Positions 57,257 through 64,000 of a stretch of DNA of 64,000 nucleotides are shown here, piece by piece. The DNA lies in contig JAJJXM010000022.1 of assembly GCA_024516155.1 (NCBI GenBank), positions 558,001-622,000 of the forward strand, in the 5' to 3' direction. The translations under genes and the position numbers were made by a program. This stretch comes from Pyronema omphalodes (taxonomy: Eukaryota > Ascomycota > Pezizomycetes > Pezizales > Pyronemataceae). Under the pieces are notes generated by a model. That model ran no database searches, was not told the DNA's origin, and saw nothing but the letters and a program-made list of their open reading frames with translations. Each line of letters begins with the position of its first letter. Position 1 is the stretch's first letter.

Positions 57257-58437
57257 AACCCAAAAAAGCATATATATATATGCATATATTTAATATCAAT
57301 CAAACATAAGAATTATAAATTTCATTTACGTATATATCTTTCTTTCCCTTTACTTCGCAATCTGCAATCTGCAATCTTTTACCAACAAACCAAACAAACC
57401 AAAGAAAAAAAAAGAAACCAAAGAAAAAAAGAAAACTTTCACCACTAAAAAACATTTGTAATATCTCTCTTCCTTTCCTTCCTTTTCCTTTTCCCTACGT
57501 TGCTCCTATCCGTCTTCGCTTACAGCTCCGGCTTCACGTTCGCTTCCACATTCATCCACCTACGGCTTCTGCTCCTGCTCCGGCTTCGCCTCCACACACT
57601 GCCCCCTTTGCCCCCAATGCTTAATGCTTAATGCTTGAATCACGTGTCCCTTTGTGTATTTATATTCTCTTCTTTCGCCATAGGTTTCCGGCAACTGCAC
57701 CTCATAGCGAGTAGAAACAGCAAGATCCCCATCCGAAATAAATCCAGAAAAGCAGCAAAAAAACACAAAACAAAAAGCACCAAAACAAAAAAAACCGGCA
57801 AAGTTAGGTGGAGAGGAAAAAAAAACGAGTTAATGGATTTGAAATTTGCGAAAATCAAGACTGGGTAAAAGACATTGAAAAAAGGTTAATGGAAAAAAAA
57901 AAAAAAAAAAAGAAAAGAGAAAAATAAAAAGAAAAAGCTAATATTTGAAATCCGCGGGAATCTTTACTACTTTCCCCCCAGCGCCCCACAACCACCAACC
58001 CCCTGCCCCCAGCTCCTCCCTCTTCCCACAGAAAACCTTGAATCGACATGCCCTGGAAAATATATTGAGAAACCCTGGAAACCATGTCGAGTACCCTTTA
58101 AATTCCTAGCGCGAGACCCATGAAAAACCGTAGAGAAACCCCAAGAAGTCACCAGGAGACGGAAAATCCACAGAGCTGTCTGTCGGGAGCACTAACAACC
58201 CTCAAGAAGCCCCAGGACCCAAGAAATAAAGGGAACAAAAAAAAAGATAAAGAGACAATAAGATGTGAAGGAGGTCGTTGCATTCGTATTATTGGTTAAA
58301 AAAAAGCGAATGTCTAAAAGGGAAGATAGATAATGATTTGCTCTGGATTTCGTCGCGTTAAATCTCGCCGGTCTCCCAATACCACTTGTCACTACCTGCG
58401 TAATTAAACGGAGTGGTATTTTAGAGTGAAAACCAGA
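57257..58437. other. 3' flank of the G-gamma gene, no other gene
   Basis: A-rich DNA with A runs near 57893-57911 and C-rich DNA at 57975-58020. No supported gene. Confidence 0.45.
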
Positions 58438-59123
58438 CTAACAGATGACGCAGCATCCGCCGGTTTGTTGAGGCGCATAGGGGTCTTCGCGTTTATCGAC
58501 CTAGGGGTTTGTTAGCGGGATGCGTGGAGAAATTGATTGAGTTGAGGGTCGAGGGAATCGTCAAGAGGCAAGGCAAAGTGTTCAAATTCGCGACCGTAGC
58601 AAGCTACGCCTCCAAAATAAAGGAGGTCCACGGCAATGTAAAAAGTAAGGGAAGAGAAGCGAATCGATGGAAAGAAGAGAAGGAACGTACATTGCCCCAG
58701 GTCGATGGTACCATAAAATCTTTCGTTGTGCGCGTGTAATTGATCAGTCTGTGAAATTCTGTTAGCGGTGTTTCGTTTGTCGGGCGCGAGATGCGTGTTT
58801 CCATGTCGCTAGCGAAGCGGCGTTTGCAAGCTTCACATGTCGCTCGACGCAATCATGATTGTCGCACACTTTGCACGCTTTGCTTCGCCGTGTTTGCACA
58901 CTGCATTTGCACGCTTCTTTGTCTCTGCGACGTCACAATATCCACACTCGGCATCTTCCTCACAGCGGAAAAAAACTCACGATTGACAAGCATCCGAGAC
59001 CTTGATCCTCGGTCTATCCAAATCCTCCCGTAGACGTGCATTTAGCTCCGTTAACCGTCTCAGTTTCAACTCAGCCATACTCTGCTTCTTCTCGCGAACA
59101 GCACCTGCAGAATGGAGCGCCAT
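58438..59123 (-). CDS. gng1: Heterotrimeric G-protein gamma subunit
   Basis: Three exons on the minus strand: 59123-58981, 58748-58691, 58500-58438, 87 aa. Introns are 232 nt (GTGAGT, CGCTAAC, CACAG) and 190 nt (GTACGT, CGCTAAC, CCTAG). The protein begins [20 protein letters not shown] and continues with the helix [19 protein letters not shown] that binds G-beta. Then come [32 protein letters not shown] and the terminus GGCCVIC. The last four residues CVIC are a CaaX box, so the protein should be prenylated (probably farnesylated) and membrane-bound; the Cys before it may be palmitoylated. Length and blocks match Neurospora GNG-1 and Aspergillus GpgA. With G-beta it acts in pheromone, growth and development signalling. 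No single frame reveals it. Confidence 0.95.
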
Positions 59124-60938
59124 GCTACCTGTCTGCTGGGGGGAACTTGGGCCGTCCGTTTTGGCTACTTTGATGTGTAAATTATGAAAACCCGCTTATA
59201 AAAACCGCGGGTCGTTTGTTGGGTATTAAATGATTAAGGAGTTATTGTGGGTGTTGTAGTTGTAGCGAAACGATTGTCGGTTGTAGTGTTGTTTGGTGGG
59301 TGGTAAAAGAATGTTGCAAACGAGGAACGACGGAACGACGAAGGAAGGATTGACAATCAGGCAACGATTGCGCGATCCGGCGGAAAGATGTGGCAGGGTG
59401 TTTCGGATTAGGAAGTACGACTATTGGTGGTTGTAACTCGTGTCGGTAGTAAGTCGGCTGCTCGTCGGTGGGTATCGAAGATGATGCGGCTGCACTGCTG
59501 CTGCGTGTCGACGGTTGACGATAGTTTGAGCGGTGTTGGTGGTTGGGTTTGGGTGGTGTGTCGGGGTGTCGGAGGAGGGTGGTCGGGTGTAGGTGGTTTG
59601 GGTGGTTAGTCGGATGGGTGGTTGTGGTTGTGGTGTAGGTGGTGGTGGTGGTGGAGGTGGTGGTCTCTGCGTGCGGCAAAGCAAATGAAAGGAGAGGAAC
59701 GAGATGTCTCTTCAGCAATTGCCTCTGATGGATCTCTGAGTGATTTGCGCTTGTGTTTTTTTTTGTCGCACTGTGACACGGCAGTAGACACACAAGCAGT
59801 ACAAACGACACAAACTTTGGGGTGGGAACTTTTTTCTCTTTTTTTGATTTTCTTTTTCGCTGCGTTCGACTGTCGTAATTGAGTGTGAGAGAGTGTGTGA
59901 GAGAGCGAGACGGTCCTTTTCCAATTGTTTTGCGGGATTGGATGGATGGGGTGGGAGGGAGGGGGGGGGGGGGGTGGGAGATGTGGTTCAGGGGAAATTG
60001 ACGGAATTGGGGAGGGATGGTGCTAAGAGAACGGTGCTAGAGAGAATGTGACGGAGAGGGAGCCAGAGGAAGCTGCTGCTAGTTTGGATTCAGCGTCTTG
60101 TCTTTCCTCGTGCCAGAGACTTCTCTGCTTGGAGGGTGTGGCCTGGCCCTTGTAGGCTTGCAACTGAGAGTGGCTTTCTTTGCGATAGGGGTGGATGTAA
60201 CTTGATGAATATTTGGGTTGATTTGGGGATGGGGCGAAGGGGTGTAACTCTGTGATTTTGGGTTGTTTTGGGGATAGGGGGGGTGTAACTTGGTGATTTT
60301 GGGTTGATTTCTGGGTTGATTTCGGATGGTTTAGAGGATTTCGTGCACGACCCATGGGGAGAAGAGATGCGGGGGGGAGGGGTGGGAAGGGAGCAAAGAG
60401 TGGGAATTGCTGCTGTGCTCTGCTTCTGCTGCTGCCGTGCTCTGCCTCTCTCAACTATCCAATCCAAGCGATACTCAAATTGGGGATTGCAACTGTTCCA
60501 CCATCTCGTTTGGGGATGAGAAGGGGGTCTATAGTGTGAGGACAGACTTTTTTGTTTTCTTTTTCTTCTTCTTTTTTTTTTTCCTTTTCTTTTATCTTCT
60601 TTCCGAATTCTGCTAAAGACTTTTTCCCGGATTCTTCAACTCGTGGATCGTGCTCGTTCTCGTTCTCTTTTGTGCAAAGAACAGGAGACGAGGTCAAGCG
60701 AAATGGCGTGCAACCTGCAATTCCCAAATTATATTGAATTGTGCTACATACATATAATCCCCCGATTAGTCAGCGATACTTGCAAGGTCAAGCAAAGTTG
60801 ACCAAGTCCAGGAAGCCATCCAGCTGCCAGTCAACAACACCCGTGTCTACCGAATCGCTTCATGATACATATAGATAGACACAGCCATCCCCCCATCCCC
60901 ATCCCATTCTCAGGCTCTCTGTCATCTGCCAAATATGT
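59124..60938. promoter_or_regulatory. Upstream region of the G-gamma gene
   Basis: Long 5' flank containing a GT/GGTGGT-rich stretch (59540-59670), a poly-G tract at 59961-59974, and a degenerate tandem repeat of about 40-60 bp at 60187-60330 (GGGTGTAACTTGGTGATTTT then GGGTTG). A T-rich block lies at 60548-60600. Frames here are low complexity, and part may be 5' UTR. Confidence 0.4.
59961..59974 (+). repeat. Poly-G tract (14 G)
   Basis: A pure G run after GGGAGGGA and before TGGGAG. Confidence 0.95.
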
Positions 60939-61601
60939 ATGCATCTACGATCCCCTTCTCACCATCCATCGAGTCGGTCCATCAATCCGTCCATCCATCA
61001 ATCCGTCAAGTGCGATCCATCTCTCGCACTTTTCGCCTTAACCTACCATATGTACCCGCTGCACCAAGTACATACATACCCTCTGCCTTCACTCTTCTGC
61101 ACCGAAAATCGTAGGGTGATGCCTTTTACTTTTTTACCTTTTTACCTTTTGCCTTTTGCACCTTCCTTCCCTTCCTCTCGCCAGGTAATCTGTATGTACC
61201 GCACCAGTAGTGGTGACCAGGGCCCCAGGCAGAGATTCCTAGCAGTAGCAGTAGCAGTAGCAGTAGCAGCTACCACCGTACATATGTATGTAGCATCTGG
61301 CTTGGGAAGTTGGGAAGTTGGGAAGTTGAGAGCCTTGGGATCTAGGGCCCTAATGTTTCGTAACCTGCACACTAGAACTGAAGAAGATGGACGTTAACAA
61401 GGAAGTCGAAAGGGAAGCCAAACGTGAAGCCAAACGTGAAGCCAAAAGAGAAGCCAGGGAAGCCAGGGAAATCGAAACGGAAACCGAAAAGAAAGAAAGA
61501 AGGCAAAAAAAAAATATTTCAGTCGCACCATATGGTGTTCTCCGATTCTTCATGCTCCATGCTCCATGATCCATCTATTTGTATCCATCCATCCATCTAT
61601 C

Positions 61602-61647
61602 CATACATACATACATACATACATACATACATACATACATACATACA

Positions 61648-61676
<29 letters not shown>
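61602..61676 (+). repeat. (CATA)n tetranucleotide microsatellite
   Basis: About 18 perfect ATAC/CATA units. Flanked by ATCC repeats upstream and CTCC repeats downstream. Confidence 0.97.
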
Positions 61677-61678
<2 letters not shown>

Positions 61679-61936
61679 CTCATAAAGCGTCCCCTATCCC
61701 TCCCTCCCTCCCTCCTTCTTAAAAATGAGATTAAAGGAAGGAAGGAAGGAAGGTGCGACGACAACGACCGACCGACCGAGTATGTACCCGCATCGCACCG
61801 GATTTAACGAAACCTGGCACTATGTATGTAGCCAGTCTATACATAACCATACATACATAAACATACATAAACATACATACCCGTCCTCATCGACTCATGG
61901 TTATGTATCACTACTTGTACCTCCACTCCCGTTTAT

Positions 61937-61978
61937 AATATAATATCATATCATATCATATCATATCATATCATATCA
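61937..61978 (+). repeat. (ATATC)n pentanucleotide repeat
   Basis: About eight units of ATATC/ATCAT. Confidence 0.95.
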
Positions 61979-62055
61979 CCAACATACTCCCTATCGTTTA
62001 TCGTTATAATACTCGGCCATAGCCCTAGAAGCTCGCGGTCGCAACATATCTTTTC

Positions 62056-62142
62056 ATCGCAAGGTTCGCAAGGTTCGCAAGGTTCGCAAGGTTCGTGAGG
62101 TTCGTGAGGTTCGTGAGGTTCGTGAGGTTCGTGAGGTTCGTG
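62056..62142 (+). repeat. GGTTCGCAA then GGTTCGTGA 9-mer array
   Basis: Four GGTTCGCAA units are followed by about six GGTTCGTGA units. This is two variants of one 9-mer, each homogenised in its own block, as in the heptamer array at 3.7-3.95 kb. Confidence 0.95.
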
Positions 62143-62562
62143 ATGGGACTGTATGGGACTGTATTTATTTATCATGAATGGGGCGCAGTTGCGCAGTTTT
62201 CCAGGTTCGTTGCGCAGTTGCGCAGTTGTCCAGTCGTAAGTATCTCCAAGTATCTCCAAATATCTCGACTCCAAACACCTCGAAGGGAAAGAAAGAGTTG
62301 CGAGTTACGAGTTGCGAGTTGCAGGTTAAAAGCTCCCACCAGGGCACCAGGGCCGACGCATCATTTTCGAAGATGGAGGGAGTCAAATAACCATAGTCAA
62401 ATAACCATAGTCGAACAGTCGAACATTCGAACATTCCTGAATCCCTGCCCCTTTAATATTGGTATGTACATACTCTTATAGAAAAGTTCGCGTGTACTAG
62501 GATTACATGAAGCCTTAGAGCTAATGAAAAATAGAGCACCATAATATACCCGAGCCGGGATT

Positions 62563-62745
62563 GTACTGGGTTGTGCTAGGATGCGGCTGGGGTTGTGCTG
62601 GGATATAGCTGGGATGATGCTGGGATGATACTGGGATGATACTGGGATGATACGGCTGGGATGATACTGGATGATACTAGAATGATACTGGATGATACTG
62701 GGATGATACTGGATGATGCTTGTACGATGCTGGGATGATACCAAG
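62563..62745 (+). repeat. GGGATGATACT 11-mer array
   Basis: Degenerate CTGGGATGATA units, with some shortened to CTGGATGATA. Confidence 0.9.
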
Positions 62746-64000
62746 CTATACCATAACCATACCAACCATACCAAGCTATACTATAACCATACCAACCATA
62801 CTAACCACACCAACTACATCAGGATACATACACACCCACTTACCAGATAAAATCTAGCAACTTGGTTTTATATCTAACTAGGTAACATCCAGTTAAGTAT
62901 AAATCATGACTAAGCTTTTGTCTTTATCCTGGCTCTGGGATTTTTTTGCTGTGAAGATGTGAAGATGTGTAGGTGTATGTGTATGGATGCTTTGAAGTTT
63001 ACTGTTGAAGTTCGGATGCTTCGAAGTTTACTGTTCACTATTCGGTTGATCACTGGTGACTGCTGGTGATTGGTGGTGACTGCTGGTGACTGCTGGTGAT
63101 TGGTGATTGGTGGTGACTGGTGACTGGTGATCTGTGGTGACTGATGACAGCTCGTGACTATCCGGCTACACCCATCCCCATCCCTCCCCATCCCTCCCCG
63201 TCCCCATCCCTCCCCATCCCTCCCCATCCCTCCCATCCCCATCCCTCCCATCCCTCCCATCCCCATCCCCTGTCTTCCTATACCCAGATACCCACCATCA
63301 CAAAGCCAACCTTCCTAAAGCATCATCCATCTGTGATTGACTTGTATACCGTAAGCATAGTGGTATAGTTTACTAATACGATAGTAGCTTAGACTTGATT
63401 TGAGATTTGAGATTTGAGATTTGAGATGTTAGATTTGAGATTTGAGATTTGAGATTACTTTGGATTTTGGAATATGGATTTTGGAATTTTTGATTTTTGA
63501 CTACTTTGGATTTGAGTCAGGAACAGATGGGCGGGCGGGCAAGGTGTGCTGGCGGCTGCGCGCTGCGTTCTGTATGTCCGGTACTGTATGTACTGAGTGG
63601 TGAGTGGTGAGTGCTGAGTGGTGAGGTGCCTGGTGCTTGCTGAGTGGGTTTCATGGCTTGGCTTGGCTTGGCTTGGATTGGCATGGATTGGTGATGATAT
63701 TATCATAGATGATGGGGTTTGGATGCCTGTGGCCCCGTATAGGGATTGGATATGGGATTGGATATGGGATATGGGATATGGAAGCGGTGGAGTTGTGAGG
63801 ATTATGGGGAGTATGGGGATTATGGGGAGTATGGGTGTGGCTTGCTGTGTTTTGTGTTTGAAGGGCAGTCTTTATGGTTCTCAGTGATTAATGTTGACTG
63901 ATTTTGTATGTGTAGGTTTTTTTTTATTCTTTGATTTAGTTTGCTTTTCCGTTTCCTTTTCCTTTTATGATATCATATTACATCATGTCTTATTGTGTTA
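62746..64000. other. Simple-sequence region to the window end
   Basis: It contains CCATACCAA repeats (62752-62815), TGGTGACTGCTGG repeats (63050-63140), CCCATCCCTCC repeats (63170-63270), GATTTGA repeats (63396-63455), GTGAGTGGTGAG (63595-63625), TTGGCTTGGC (63655-63690) and GGATATGGGAT (63745-63780). No supported gene or RNA. Confidence 0.7.

Noticed and set aside
57033..57303. ORFs of CCAAT and CCCACC repeats
   Set aside because: Simple-sequence DNA; no conserved content.
59242..59811. A 189-codon minus-strand ORF upstream of the G-gamma gene
   Set aside because: Thr/His/Pro low complexity from a GGTGGT-rich stretch; more likely 5' flank or UTR.

Overview
The window is nuclear DNA of a filamentous ascomycete (Pezizomycotina). 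The evidence is short spliceosomal introns (51-300 nt, mostly 55-75) with fungal GTRNGT donors and CTRAY branch points, a HeLo/NB-ARC/TPR NLR of the fungal STAND type, a Neurospora-like 26-residue copper metallothionein, a fungal Rds1 protein and a fungal G-protein gamma subunit. I cannot fix the class; Leotiomycetes-like is a guess. The DNA is repeat-rich: microsatellites and minisatellites fill most intergenic space, and old transposon pieces and decayed genes are present. No bacterial-type features (operons, CRISPR, Shine-Dalgarno sites) occur.

Layout. 1-2172: 3' part of a PHD-finger gene (+), open at the window edge. 2.2-5.2 kb: pogo-like MITE, telomere-like heptamer array and poly-G tracts. 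5222-6686: histidine phosphatase (-), divergent from a mitochondrial PPR protein (7139-9886, +). 10-15.5 kb: gene-poor, diverged repeat copy A, a long hairpin, and a hidden two-exon gene for a knottin-like secreted peptide (13456-13747, -). 15618-18870: NLR (-), ending at a stop inside a repeat. 19-27 kb: gene-poor, repeat copy B, and the metallothionein (24472-24607, +). 27561-29348: Rds1 (-). 33651-35267: Cys-rich type I membrane protein (+). 36904-37013: intron-containing tRNA-Ser(CGA).

37380-41727 is the conserved housekeeping core: TRM8 (-), ubiquitin-eS31 fusion (+) and a sirtuin (-). 43345-45922: zinc-finger/ankyrin gene (-). 46.6-48.8 kb: a decayed mitochondrial aspartate-glutamate carrier gene plus a second remnant of it. 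51551-52654: F-box/ankyrin gene (-). 54162-55667: mitochondrial hotdog thioesterase (+) whose frame requires a 9-nt exon followed by a 1-nt exon. 58438-59123: G-protein gamma subunit (-), split into three short exons. From 56 kb on, and almost everything after 59.2 kb, is simple-sequence DNA.

Genes that plausibly act together are few. TRM8, eS31, the tRNA and the PPR protein all serve translation or RNA metabolism, but no pathway cluster is evident. The NLR and the zinc-finger/ankyrin gene share the hallmark of near-identical internal repeats expected in fungal non-self recognition genes. The knottin-like peptide and the Cys-rich membrane protein share a six-cysteine C-C-CC-C-C spacing. Gene models were derived by hand from splice signals, reading frame and family resemblance; no search was run.
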